DNA of 64,000 nt from Opeltia flavorubescens (Eukaryota; Ascomycota; Lecanoromycetes; Teloschistales; Teloschistaceae), in contig KE546965.1 in assembly GCA_000442125.1 (NCBI GenBank), forward strand, positions 1,178,001 through 1,242,000. Reading direction: 5' to 3'. Under the pieces are notes generated by a model. The model had not been told where the DNA came from. It did no database searches and was given only the letters and a program-made list of their open reading frames with translations. The translations under genes were made by a program, and so were the position numbers. Shown here piece by piece: positions 10,584 to 21,693 of the stretch. Numbering within the stretch: the stretch's first letter is position 1; each line of letters opens with the position of its first letter.

Positions 10584-12212
10584 ATCGGGGTTTGAAAGTT
10601 TTTACGGACGTTTGGCGTATTAGCTAGCATGCGAACAAAGAATTCCACTCTGTAAGTAAGCTTTACACTGTTCAATCTGGGCTGATTTTTAAGCATATTT
10701 TGAGTGCCAAGGATTGAGGATTGCACTTCATTGCATTGCATAGCATTTGCTGAGGGGTTTGGGGATCTGCCATTCATAGAATGGCTTTACTATGGAGAGA
10801 GTTGGGTTGGTGTGCAGCGTTGCGGCGGGACTTCAATGCTTAGAAAAAAGAATTTCGGCTAGAGGAAATAAAGTTTCACCCCGAAGATGATGTTATGCCT
10901 TATCATTATACCTGATCAGGATGAATAGTTCTATATGCTGCCCATGTGACGATTGTGATACAAGTACAAATAGGGGATACGGTAACGGACGGGGATCGAT
11001 TACAAAGTCCACAGACTATCAAGCTATATCAAGGCTGAATTGTACCAAAGATTCAAAGGATGCAGCTGGAGGAAGAGGTATTTGTATACCAAGCTTTAAA
11101 AGAGGACATGAAATCATTACACCCAGGCCTTCATCACACCCTACCGACCCTTCTTCGCTCCACCTTGAACCTTCGCATCTCCATCCCAACTCCCTCTTCA
11201 CCGTTCCGTAACCCTTTCCCTCATACTTCCCTTAAAGACCATGCGAAAATCCCATTTCATCCCTGTCACAGACAGACACGCCAGCTCGACGGCTCCGAAG
11301 CAGCGGAAAAGTCCTGCCGGTACCTATTGACTTGAAGAAGTTTTGTAAGAGCGCTAGACCTGCATAAGCTCAGGATCGTACGACGTTGACTACTAGTGTG
11401 AACGCGGTCGGAGGCTCTTGCTGGCCCATGTTGATAAGGAAAATCCCGACCAGTTGCAGAGGTGCGGTTGATCAAGTGATTTGATGGGTAAGTGCTGGGA
11501 TAAGAGTTGGGAATAGAGGGAGTAGAGGGAGTAGAGGGAGTAGAGGGNNNNNNNNNNNNNNNNNNNNNNNNNNNNNNNNNNNNNNNNNNNNNNNNNNNNN
11601 NNNNNNNNNNNNNNNNNNNNNNNNNNNNNNNNNNNNNNNNNNNNNNNNNNNNNNNNNNNNNNNNNNNTAGAGGGAGTAGAGGGAGTAGAGGGAGTAGAGG
11701 GGATACGTGGGATGAATTGAAAAATGAAAACCAGGATGAATTCTTGAAAGGGGGAAACTGAGGCTGTCTACAGACATGGGAGACGATACAGAGCAGAGAT
11801 GATCTAAAGATCAGATGTCATGGGGGTGGAGAAGCCAATGAAGAATTTCAGAAGGAGAGGAATAAATAGATGCTAAAGCATTCAGGGGTTCACAGCAAGT
11901 TATGCACCTTTCCGATATCTTGTAATTGACTGTACCTTTAGAGGGTCTGGGAATACATCTTCATGTGATTTTTAACGCTTGATTGAAAGCACTCGAAACC
12001 GATACCACGATTGTGGTTCATTAGCCTGAAGTTCCTGTGGACCCTCGAATGTTTGTAGTTTGACGCTAGTCCCAAAGCAAAAATGACGTTATGAGCATCA
12101 GCATGCTTTGTTCCTGCTTGCTAGCTGCACAACAGCCAAACAGCGCACCTCTCAACCACTGTTGATGCTCCTCAACTTCGCAGTGCTTTGAAGATTTGAA
12201 CGCATCAGAGCA
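10584..12212. other. Intergenic region with assembly gap
   Basis: No supported gene. It holds the 9-bp tandem repeat and the run of Ns, then the promoter of the elongase gene. Short frames around 10921-11335 lack homology and splice sites. Confidence 0.5.
11512..11700. repeat. 9-bp tandem repeat spanning a 120-base assembly gap
   Basis: The unit AGAGGGAGT is repeated on both sides of an N run at 11548-11667. About four copies are visible on each side. The gap is very probably an unresolved expansion of the same repeat, so its true length is unknown. Confidence 0.9.
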
Positions 12213-14570
12213 ATGGTAAGCCCTATTTGCAGAGCCTACCATTGCCGTGACTGACCATCTGATAACATCTGACAGGAAGCTCTCCAGATACGCCTTGAAG
12301 GGCTCAAATACTCATTGCAGTCCTTTCTGCATTCAAGTCACGCGCCTTCCGCCTATCCTACCTTCCCGCCATGGTCCCTAATATACCCTCTGTCATCGGA
12401 ACCCCAGGCACTTCCACCACCTGTTTCCGATGCGACCTTTGCAAGGCCCTTTAATATCACCTCACAAGTCTATAATGACGCGCTGCACATCTCAGTACCT
12501 ATCACCATCGCCGTTGTGTATGCTATCACTGCCAATTATCTCATTGGGGTGAACAAACGACGCGAAAACAAGCCATGGAGCTTCAGCAAAACAAATCTGT
12601 TTTACATTCTAGTGCTCCTACACAACATTTTGCTCACCGCTTTTTCCGCATGGACTTGTCTTGGAATGATCAATGCTATCAGACATACATGGCCCGGCTG
12701 GGAAGGCGAACATAAGCTAGCAAGAACTGCCGACGCTCTTTGTAAATTGCATGGCCCTCGTGGCTACGGCAGTGCTGCGACATTCAACAGCGGCGACAGT
12801 GCCTGGTCATTCACGGATCGTATCATGAAATTGGATCAAGGCCTACCAGATATCACAGATGTTGGACGCTTGTGGAATGAAGGACTTGCTTTCTACGGCT
12901 GGTTATTCTATCTATCAAAGTTTTACGAGGTTTTCGACACTCTCATAATATTTGCAAAAGGAAAGAATCCGGATTTCTTCCAGACATACCATCACTTTGG
13001 GGTCATGTTTTGTGTATGGGCGGGCATCCGATATATGTCTCCTCCGATATGGATGTTCGTCATTGTCAACTCTGGCATCCATACTTTCATGGTGACACTT
13101 TCACCATCTCCACTTTAGCGCGACTGACTGATGTTGATAGTACACTTATTACACACTCAACCATCTTGGCATCCACGTATCTCAAAAGCTGAAATCGATC
13201 TTGACAAGAGCACAAATAACGCAATTCGTATGGGGAGCTACATACGCCGCGGCACATCTGTTCGTATCGTACGACGTGCCGGTAGAAACACCCTATCGGT
13301 TTGTTCACAACCTCTCCACGGCTCTACCAAACGCGGCTTCCAGTGTCTCATCAGTAATCTCAAGCGCGACTGCTTCCGCAGACTTCGGTAGCTGGCTGAA
13401 GAAAGCTGCGCTTCGTGCTGCTGGAGAGGAAGGCTTAGCGGAGAACGTGCGGAATACTCAAGGGCAGACGTTCGGGATTGACGCTGTGCATGCTGCCCAG
13501 GTGGAAAGAGCGCAAGAAGAGGTCCGTTACAGGATGCAATATCAGAGAGTCAACTGTCTAGACACGTCGGGAGAAGCCTTCGCCATCTTGCTCAATGTCA
13601 TTTATCTACTGTTCTTGACGTGAGCAACTTCTTTACACTCCATATCTTCGGGGTTCGCTGACTTTGACTGAACAGTCTAATGTTCATCAGATTCTACAAT
13701 AGCAAATACTCGAAGAATGCTCAAAGCTCGACTTCAACCTCGACGACAGACGATGTCCAGCAGTCCAATAAAGGAAGTCCAAAGGATCTAACTAGGGAAT
13801 TGCTGGAAGCCATGTCCACTGAGCAAAAGGATCGGGAAACAAACGAATCTGACGTGCCACCCGAGATCGCTTCTAAGACCGAGAAAGTAAACAAGGGCAT
13901 TGAGAATCTTGGTGACACAACAAAGCATGCCACAGACCGTGCCAAAGAAGGCGCGAACCATGCGAATGACATCTTCCAGGATAAACTCCAAGCGGCAACC
14001 GATGCAGCAAGCGAGAAGGTTAATGAGCAAAACAAGAGATGGCATGAATATCAGAAGGAGCAAGTGGATGACTTGAAATCTACCAAGAAGGAAGAAAATG
14101 AGAAAGAAAATGCAAAGCAAGCTTCACCGAGGTCTCAAAACGGCAAGGACGGGTCGGTGGATACTCCGTCGGAGCCATCACAGGATGATGCAGCTAGCAA
14201 GCCAGAAGATAAGGTACCAAAGCTTGAGCCAACACCATCGCTTGGTGATGGCTCGAAGAAGAAATCGCAGAGCCGAAGCGTGAGTCCCCAAAAGAAGACG
14301 CAACTCCCTAGACCACGAAGCAAGAATCGTTCCGTCAGCCCCGAGAAGAAAACCCCTCTGTCGAAACCAGAGGAGAAGCCTCAAACGAACGGCAATATTT
14401 CGGAGGGACCAAAGGAGGGGGCGGAGCATGGAGACGAACCAAAGAGCGAGGAGGAAGATGACCCAAAGCCATCAAGCTTGGATGAGTCGGCTTACGAAGT
14501 AAATCCGGATGAACTGGAGAACGAAGATGAGAAGAAGGCAGAGGCGGAAATGCAGCCTAAGTCTAGCTGA
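12213..14570 (+). CDS. ELO-family fatty acid elongase with long charged C-terminal tail
   Basis: About 730 residues in four exons: 12213-12215 (the ATG alone), 12276-13091, 13141-13619, 13676-14570. Introns are 60, 49 and 56 nt. The ELO domain covers roughly residues 60-480 with multiple membrane segments in the ER. The histidine box is QTYHH near residue 239, that is QxxHH instead of HxxHH, followed by the conserved GIRYMSPPIWMF and YTYYTLNH. It would condense malonyl-CoA with a fatty acyl-CoA. The domain is interrupted by a 90-residue Ala/Ser insertion before its last membrane helices. The final 280 residues are a Lys/Glu/Ser-rich low-complexity cytosolic tail with repeated RSVSP motifs. 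No other in-frame ATG fits the start of exon 2, which supports the start-codon-only exon. Confidence 0.85.
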
Positions 14571-15249
14571 ATTTGCTGGCATGACTGGTTGAAGATATCA
14601 AGGGGCAGAGAATATGGTGCTTTGATTTCTATTTTGGCCAGATTCCCCAATATGCGATAGGTTTTAGGCTTTTTTTCTTATTCCTGCAGAGGTAGCTGCA
14701 GTATCTTAATAGATTGGCATATTCTACCGGTCATTCAATATCGTTACTGTGATTTCATATCAGATCACTCAATTATAGTGCGCTTCCCAAAGCGACATTA
14801 GACAGGGAGTAAATATGTCGTTGACTAATCTTGCCGGAGTCCAGGATATCCGGGCATCTAAGCCAACGGGATAATTATCCGAGGCATCATATTTGATCAC
14901 CACAGCCTCCCACGCCTCCCAAAATCCTAGATGCCGAATACGAGTAATGAATACATGACGCCCACAAGACGTCTCCTATAAACCCTTCAGCGCTGTGCGC
15001 TTCTTCTTTGCTCAGACTATATCCCTACCCTCCCATACTCATCACCTACACCATTGGTGCCATCACCACCTCCACCTCCACCCTCAGACCAAAACCGACA
15101 AACGCTCATCTTCCAACCCAACCGTCGCCACATACCTAATCCCGCTCTTGATTAAACTCCTGTCCCATTAATATCACCCAGCGCCAAACATCTAATTCCA
15201 CCAATCTCATTCACAACCACTCCCTCCCCCTCACAAATATAGTCAAGGA
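14571..15249. other. Intergenic, no gene seen
   Basis: 679 bp containing the elongase 3' UTR and the promoter of the next gene, with pyrimidine-rich stretches just before 15250. No feature supported. Confidence 0.5.
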
Positions 15250-15867
15250 ATGGCATCCCTAATCCTCGCGGGCGGCGTCCTCGCCTACGAAAAAGTCCAA
15301 GCTTCGCGCGCCAAACGCGCGGAGGAGAAAGCCCACAAAGCAGCCTGGTTTTCGGAGTTGGAGGCCGAGAATGCAGCACGATTAAAGAGGTTGCAGGAGA
15401 AGACTTGTTTTTGCGACAGTAGTGATTGGGATGCGAGAAGAGGGGGAGGATGTCCTTTACATGGGGGAGGGGTCGGTGGTAGTGGAAGAGAAGAGGAGGG
15501 GCGAAGGGATGTTGGAGATAATTTGATGAGAAGGGAGAGTGAAGTTGAGAGGGAGGGTGCGGGACCGATGAGAACCGACACCTTTGCCACGACAGGGGAG
15601 ACGGAGAATGAGATTTTGGACGGGTATGCTCGAGGGGACTATGGTAGGGATAGGGATGGAGATGCGGATAGTGAGAGGCCGTTGGTGGTGCCAGATGTGA
15701 GGGGTGTGATGCCTGTTTATCGGGATGAGATGGGCGGGAGAGAGATGGATAAGGGGTGTGGGAAGAGGACGTTGAAGGAACGAGTATTGAGGAGGAAGAA
15801 GAGGGACTGTGCGCAGGGAATGGGAACGGGGATGGGAACGGGGATGGAGGGCAGGATTGGCAGATGA
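15250..15867 (+). CDS. Conserved small fungal protein of unknown function
   Basis: Single-exon 205-residue protein. The N-terminus is short and hydrophobic (MASLILAGGVLAYEKV), followed by a basic helix and the pattern AAWFSELEAENAARLKRLQ, which resembles small N-terminally anchored proteins common in moulds (from memory, no search). The rest is Gly/Arg/Asp-rich and low in complexity, with a short Met-Gly-Thr repeat near the end. The anchor is too short for a sure transmembrane call. No catalytic motif. Function unknown. Confidence 0.6.
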   Translation: MASLILAGGVLAYEKVQASRAKRAEEKAHKAAWFSELEAENAARLKRLQEKTCFCDSSDWDARRGGGCPLHGGGVGGSGREEEGRRDVGDNLMRRESEVEREGAGPMRTDTFATTGETENEILDGYARGDYGRDRDGDADSERPLVVPDVRGVMPVYRDEMGGREMDKGCGKRTLKERVLRRKKRDCAQGMGTGMGTGMEGRIGR

Positions 15868-16078
15868 TTAGATGGTGGTGACGGAAGAAGGTATCGAATT
15901 GTTTGTTTTCTATTGTATATATATTTGGATGATTCACTTTTGGCAGCGCGGAGTGTTTCGTTGGTGATTTACCACGTCGGTGGGAAAGGACTAAGGATGA
16001 CACCATGCATGCTATTACTCATATCGTAGGTCATGACACTTCCACCAAAACCGTTTTCCAGTTTCCTCCCTCCTACTC

Positions 16079-16945
16079 TCATTCATCATCCCAATCAGCC
16101 ACCAGAGCTCCAACCCACTTCTCACCCACGACTCGAAATATCTCCACCTCCCCTCTCATCATCTCTCCAAGATTGTATTTCTCCAACCCTACCCCACCCG
16201 CCACGCACCCATTCTGCTCCACCACCTTCACTACATCCCCTTCCACCCCCGCAATCACCGCGGAATGGTGACTCAATCTGATATTCTTCTCCCCTGCCCC
16301 CTTCTGCCATTTCCCCCACTGGCCCGGTACCTTCTTCGGTGCCTCCTCAGTAATGATATGAAAGTGCGCACTCTTCAGTTCAATGATGTCTCCACGGCGG
16401 ACATCAGCGAGTTGCAGGAGTCCAGAATTGGAGCCTGCGGTGGGTGCGGTAAGTTGGAGGATAGGGTAGCCGTGAGATCTCCCCTGGGAGATCAAAGGTG
16501 CTTCTTTTCCATATTGGCGGTACGTATCCGCGAGGTCTAGGAGGGCCCGCTGGATAAGCGTCCAGCATTCGCCATCGCCAACGGTTGTGCCAATAGTTGA
16601 TTCTGCCCATGTGGCGATGTTTGCTCCATACAGCTTGTGCGCAGCATCTAGCTCTTCTTCGGAAAGAGGAGCAGGTGCAGGGTAGTGTTTTTGCTTAGCC
16701 GTGACACTGCCGAGAGGATCGGATTGCCGCCAGCTCACTCGCACCTTGGTGACGGCCTTCGTGTCAGTCCAGCGGACGGCACAAATGAGGGTTTTGGTTG
16801 TGTCGGCGAAATCCTGCTCCCAGAACCAATTATACGTTGAAGAGCAAGGGCCTAAGGCTTTCATGGCAGGGAGAGGAAAGGCGGGCGGTTGTTTGGTGAA
16901 CCATTTCGTGTTTAGCGCGAGGTCAAAATCTTTCTGTCTGGACAT
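16079..16945 (-). CDS. BBC1/AIM3 cysteine-proteinase-fold domain protein
   Basis: Single-exon 288-residue protein made almost entirely of the C-terminal domain found in yeast Bbc1 and Aim3. It has an N-terminal NTKWF, a central VGDGECWTLIQRALLDL with the papain-like Cys, and a later GDIIELKSAHFHIIT with His, then SHHSAVIAG. In yeast this domain sits at the end of long actin-patch proteins; enzymatic activity is not established. The neighbour 148 bp upstream on the same strand is the N-terminal Aim3-like protein, so the two could be halves of one Aim3 function or even one transcript. Confidence 0.8.
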   Translation of the reverse strand: MSRQKDFDLALNTKWFTKQPPAFPLPAMKALGPCSSTYNWFWEQDFADTTKTLICAVRWTDTKAVTKVRVSWRQSDPLGSVTAKQKHYPAPAPLSEEELDAAHKLYGANIATWAESTIGTTVGDGECWTLIQRALLDLADTYRQYGKEAPLISQGRSHGYPILQLTAPTAGSNSGLLQLADVRRGDIIELKSAHFHIITEEAPKKVPGQWGKWQKGAGEKNIRLSHHSAVIAGVEGDVVKVVEQNGCVAGGVGLEKYNLGEMMRGEVEIFRVVGEKWVGALVADWDDE

Positions 16946-17092
16946 TTTATTGATAGATCGTGGGTTCTTCGGAACTCAGTATAGGAGTAGAGAGGCCATG
17001 AGCAGCGTAATAAATACTTCGCTTTAGTGAATGTGTCATCGACGATTGACTTGTAATCAGTTATTAAAGAGTCATAGGTATCCAACATGAAT

Positions 17093-18331
17093 TCATGTTC
17101 TTGGTTTGCTAGAGATGGGTACAGGAGGTGGTGACTTCATTCCTCCGCTACTGAAACTCGGCTTCTGAGGGGGTGGAGGTGGTGCACGCTTGTGCAGGGG
17201 AAACGACGACGAAGACGCAGTCACAGGGCTGGAAGGATTCTGTGGTGTTTGAGATGTCGAAGGTGTCCCTTCTTCCGCGGTATACGAATTCAGCCGATTC
17301 GCAACATCATGTTTCTTACTGAAAGCATTCGCCGACTTCCAACCAGCGTTGACTTGATCGCCATGTCGTTCTCGGAAATTGTTGGCTGTAGCTGCAGTAT
17401 TTTTCGCATCAGACAAAGAGACTGATGACGGATCGTTACGAAAAGCTTGAGCCGTATTCACAGCAGCCTGCTTCTCAGCTAGAGTTGTCCCTTGACCTGG
17501 CGATTCTGGGTCCTGGCTTTTTGCGGAGAATCTCGAAAATCTCGACTGCAGTTCGCTTAGCTGAGCATTATCTGGCTTCGATCCTTGAATGCCACTGGGG
17601 GGGCCCGTAGCTACACCAGTGCCACGAGAAGCCTGAGGGTCGCTCCCAATGCCAAAACCTGGTACAGACACTCCAGCCGCCGCGAGCCTTCCAGCAGCTC
17701 CTTGATTGATCTGCCCATTCCGCGGAGAAGCCGCTTCGGGGGTTGCACTATAGGGAGGCGGAGGTGAGGGTAATTCGACTGTGAGTATGGATGCTTGACG
17801 GGGAGGGAGCCTTGGTGGCAACGACGGTTTTGGCTTTGGATTCGGCTTTGCAGCAGATACGGACGATTGTTCATCATATTCGAGACGACGTACTGGTGGC
17901 TTCGGAAGGTTGCTGGTTGTGAGACCACTTGTGTCGGCTCTGTACGGAACCGGAGGCGATGCTGGCTTCATGGCAGCCTCTTCCGCAGCGCGAGCCTCTC
18001 TCCTCTCAGCGTCTTCCTTAGCCCGAATCTCTTGGCTGCTCAGAGGTGCACCGAGTCCGCGCCGGTCGGGAGTAATAGCGTTCGGTACCGCTGCACCGCC
18101 GTGGTAATTGACATTTTTGGGAGGGGGACCAAATGCACTGGGGTCCTTCAAAGTGCCCAAGGGCCGTGAGACATGGTCTTTTGCTTGTGTATGGGGATCT
18201 TTTTCTCTCTTAACCTACTCATGAGAGGAGTCAGCACAGCCAATACTGACCAGCAAAGAACATACGATCTGCTTGAGGCTACGCTCCTTGGGGTGCCAAC
18301 CCTCTTTTACTATACCTTTGGCCTTGTCCAT
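17093..18331 (-). CDS. Aim3-like cortical actin patch-associated protein
   Basis: About 395 residues in two exons (18331-18266 and 18214-17093) with a 51-nt intron, phase 0. The first exon encodes the typical KEGWHPKE start. Exon 2 continues to LGTLKDPSAFGPPPK, matching the LKDPxxFxPPP signature of yeast Aim3. The middle is Pro-rich and disordered. A conserved block reads GTTLAEKQAAVNTAQAF, later NNFRERHGDQVNAGW, and the end is a polyproline SH3/WW-ligand-like tail (RAPPPPPQKPSF). Expected at cortical actin patches by analogy with yeast. It lacks the C-terminal cysteine-proteinase-fold domain, which is encoded by the next gene on the same strand. Confidence 0.8.
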
Positions 18332-18827
18332 GTCGCAGATTTCGGCTGAAGAGAAGAGTATCAAATTGCGCTCTAAATGATTACGATAAAGACGATGAGA
18401 AACGAAAATATGAGTGAACTGGAAGGAAGCGGCGGGTTGATAGCTGACGAACATCCACTCTCTATTGAATTTAACACATTCCACTAGCTGAATTCAACTA
18501 GTGCTCTCACCTCACATGAATGTATTCCCTCAGGATCATCCAGCTAGAGCATCGACACCTTGCTTTCTCATTAACCTTCTTTGCTAAGACATACCTCGAT
18601 CGCGTAAATTTCAACAGTTTCTGGATATTTGACTATTGTGTAGATCGAATGCTATGAACGATCGAAGTAGCTACACATTAGTACCTCCATATTCACCCTA
18701 TTCCTTGTTTGTGGAGCCTCCCATTTTCCAAAACATGTCCGACGCCCTGCTAATTTGATTGATGACACTTCCCCCCCTCCGAAAGATACTCCATCCAGTG
18801 CCCTTATAATGACACGACGCATACATA

Positions 18828-20063
18828 TTATATAATCTGGTAGGGTCTAGTTTGCTCCCTGTCGTCTTGATCGTCAATAGGACTCACGGTCGAATTTCGT
18901 CCATTCGTGGTTGTAGCCCAAAGTACTGGATCAAAACTTAAGCCGGAGATATCTGTCAACGCAGGGCTTGCAGGCGGTTGGAACGATGAGAATGGTCGTT
19001 GGAGAGTAGAGCGGTGATGAAGCGATTCTGCATTAGAACCTGTAGATCCTTGTCGAGTACGTGCAAGCTCCAGTGGTTCAATCCACGTGCCTATACTGCT
19101 ATTCCGCTGTTGTTGGTGAAGGTGCGATGAAGCTAACGAGGTTATTGATCTCGGATGCGCGTTGTTCACACAAAGCCGGCTGTTGCTTCTCTCTAAGCGT
19201 TGATGCTGCCCACTTATCGGTCGAATGTGGACCATTTGTGCTGTCTCAAGAAACGGAGATCCAGATATATCAGGTGTGCCGAGTCGAGGTGCAGTTGCTG
19301 AGGAGAAACGAGTGGTGGTTGGAGAAGCATAGGGTGGGGGCGCCCCCCAAGAAAACGTTGCAGACCGTCGGTTTTTGGGAATTCGCCGAAGGGGTGGCCG
19401 TGGGCTCGAAGATCGAGATGGTTCAACAGAAGTCGGTCTGGAGAGTTCGAAATTAAATTTGCTAAATGTGGGCGTCGGTACAGAGACTATGTGATGGGGT
19501 TTCCTTGCCTTTGGCGGCGGTAACGTGGAAGACTCTCGTGAGTAGTGAGGTCGTGAAGCGCCGGAATGTCCGTGATAGGGTTCCAAGAGAGGTTTTGGGA
19601 GATCATTAAACCGGTCAGAGCGCCTCTTCGCAGCCCGTCGTTTCCGTCGCCAACTAATGTACCAGACAATGGCAACAGGTGAGAGAATGGCAAGTAATAC
19701 AAGGGGGACAACGATGATAGCTGCCAATTTTGCCGTAGCTAGGCCATGTGAGGGAGTGGAGGTGGGAGAAGCACTCGAATCGGCTGACTGTACTGCTGTC
19801 GGGACTGAAGGGGTCAATGGTAAGGTGGTAGGTAGGCTTGGGATGGTGAACGTCCTCGAGTCAGTGAGAAGACTTGGATGACTCCCTCTATCCATTGATG
19901 GAGCAACAGTAACGATGGCCGCCTTGCCGGACTGGGTCGACACCACCATCAGACCTGGAGTTCTGCTCTCCGGAAGGGTTTGGCGTGGTGGTCCGACTTG
20001 GATGGGCGGTGAGTTCGGAGGAGAATCTCTGACATCCTGAGTGGCCGGTCGGCCATCTGCCAT
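18828..20063 (-). CDS. Single-pass membrane protein with Ser/Thr/Pro-rich ectodomain
   Basis: One exon, about 411 residues from the first in-frame ATG at 20063. The N-terminal 110 residues are Ser/Thr/Pro-rich, a likely O-glycosylated outer domain, and no clear cleaved signal peptide is seen. One transmembrane helix (LAAIIVVPLVLLAILSPVAI) is followed by a basic stop-transfer RRKRRAAKRR. The cytosolic part is long, disordered and Ser/Pro/Arg-rich. The plan resembles wall-stress-sensor-like or mid2-like fungal proteins, but no cysteine-rich WSC domain is present, so the role is unassigned. Confidence 0.6.
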   Translation of the reverse strand: MADGRPATQDVRDSPPNSPPIQVGPPRQTLPESRTPGLMVVSTQSGKAAIVTVAPSMDRGSHPSLLTDSRTFTIPSLPTTLPLTPSVPTAVQSADSSASPTSTPSHGLATAKLAAIIVVPLVLLAILSPVAIVWYISWRRKRRAAKRRSDRFNDLPKPLLEPYHGHSGASRPHYSRESSTLPPPKARKPHHIVSVPTPTFSKFNFELSRPTSVEPSRSSSPRPPLRRIPKNRRSATFSWGAPPPYASPTTTRFSSATAPRLGTPDISGSPFLETAQMVHIRPISGQHQRLERSNSRLCVNNAHPRSITSLASSHLHQQQRNSSIGTWIEPLELARTRQGSTGSNAESLHHRSTLQRPFSSFQPPASPALTDISGLSFDPVLWATTTNGRNSTVSPIDDQDDREQTRPYQII

Positions 20064-21693
20064 GGTAACCTTGGATACAGCGTGACGGATAGATGAAAGG
20101 GAATTTTCTGGGACGATGTTTGTAGGAAGGAGACAAGGAGACAAGGAGACAGAAAACGGAGCAAGCCTCTTCTGAAGGAGGAAGGAAAGTTACTGGCACA
20201 CGAAGTTGCTATATTGATCCAGAGATCTCAGATCAAACAAGAAGCGCAAACGACAGGTAGAGATGGCAACCTTACCAGATGCGCCAAACTTCGAGGTCCA
20301 AAGGTGTTTCTGTCTTGAAACGGGTGTGAACGGCAACGTATCATTTGTTTGTCTGCAGAACCATCTTCCAAAAATCGCGCAAGGCGCAGCAATAATCATC
20401 GTGGACTTAAGATGGGTATTCGAAAGTTCAAGAAGGTTTCGGACTCGTGGAATTGGAGCGGCAACCGCTACTATTGTAAGAGAGCCTAGGATTTTGCGAG
20501 GTAGTTGAATGGTGAAACAAATCTGAGGAAAAGATGAGACCCCGTACAATCCCAATGTCCCCACGCGGGAGTATACTTAGGCTCTGTCTATCAAACAGGA
20601 CTGCGCCGGTTAATAGAAGATCGCTTGGTTTGAGTGGATCATCTGGATCTCATGTTATAGCCGACGCAATGAGCGCCACCTGATATTATGAAAGTGTCCT
20701 TCCAAGCGCCCGGCTTGGGTTTAACGGTCTGACCACGAAGAAGAATGATTTCGTCGCACCCATTTTTAGCTACACGTCGGAGATTCTGCTACGGTTGATC
20801 CATCGTATAAAATGATTTAGCATCCACTGTTGTTCATGTGGCTTTTGGTACTCCCAACATCTCGTTGCATTAGGAACGAGGGTCGATGACAACAGTCTGG
20901 TCCGATAGAGGCTCTTGGCAAAAACTTCCACGCCACTAAGCACAATCACACGTCACAATCAACACAACGATTCCACTGGTACTCAAAAGCATTTAACTTA
21001 AGTGCATTCGATCAACGGATGTATATCCATGACTTGTTACATTTTGCAACGGCTTATTTCGGACTCCGCCTGGCATAAAGGTCAGAGTGGCTGCCAAGCC
21101 AAGATACCCTTCTGGGACAAGACTTTTGCTCTTGCGGAACGCTCTCCGCTATGCTACTCTCCCGCGGCCTGGGATTTTTTCCCCAACTTTCTCTTTCGAT
21201 CCTTACCTAGAAAGAGCATTGTGGAGAAGGTATAATAAAAACCTGAATAAAATTGTATGCCGACCGATTTCAGTCATTCACGGTATCTGGGTGTTTTCCT
21301 GCAATTCCTTTAATTTTCCAATGGTGCAAGTCGATGAGTACCTATTCCTTCCATACCAGTAACTCTTTTATCTATTATGAAGATCTTCCTGACTTGTCTT
21401 CGAACAACATCTCAAAACTAAAAGAAAAAGAAGTCGTGCCCATTGTATTTTCAGGAAGCCTCCATGGTATTGCAATCTTACAAGTAAAGTCCCGGTCTTT
21501 CATCCCAATAGATATGTTGTAGTCTTGCCAAGGCTACGATAAATTCATTCCTCACTCCGATTCTTGTGTCAGCGGGAAGGTTCAGCCACCTGGAATGTTC
21601 CTAATGCATTTATGACGACAGCGTACCATCCTCTATTGAAAACGATTTCTACTTCCTGATTCATAATCATCTGTGTGTCAAGTATCGGCTGTA
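20064..21693. other. Intergenic, no gene seen
   Basis: 1.6 kb between a minus-strand membrane protein and a plus-strand oxidase, both reading away from it. Small frames at 20263-20564 and 21002-21522 have no recognisable similarity, splice logic or coding bias. Confidence 0.5.

Noticed and set aside
11548-11667. Reading frame across the N run
   Set aside because: The frames flanking the gap are only translations of a 9-bp repeat and carry no gene.
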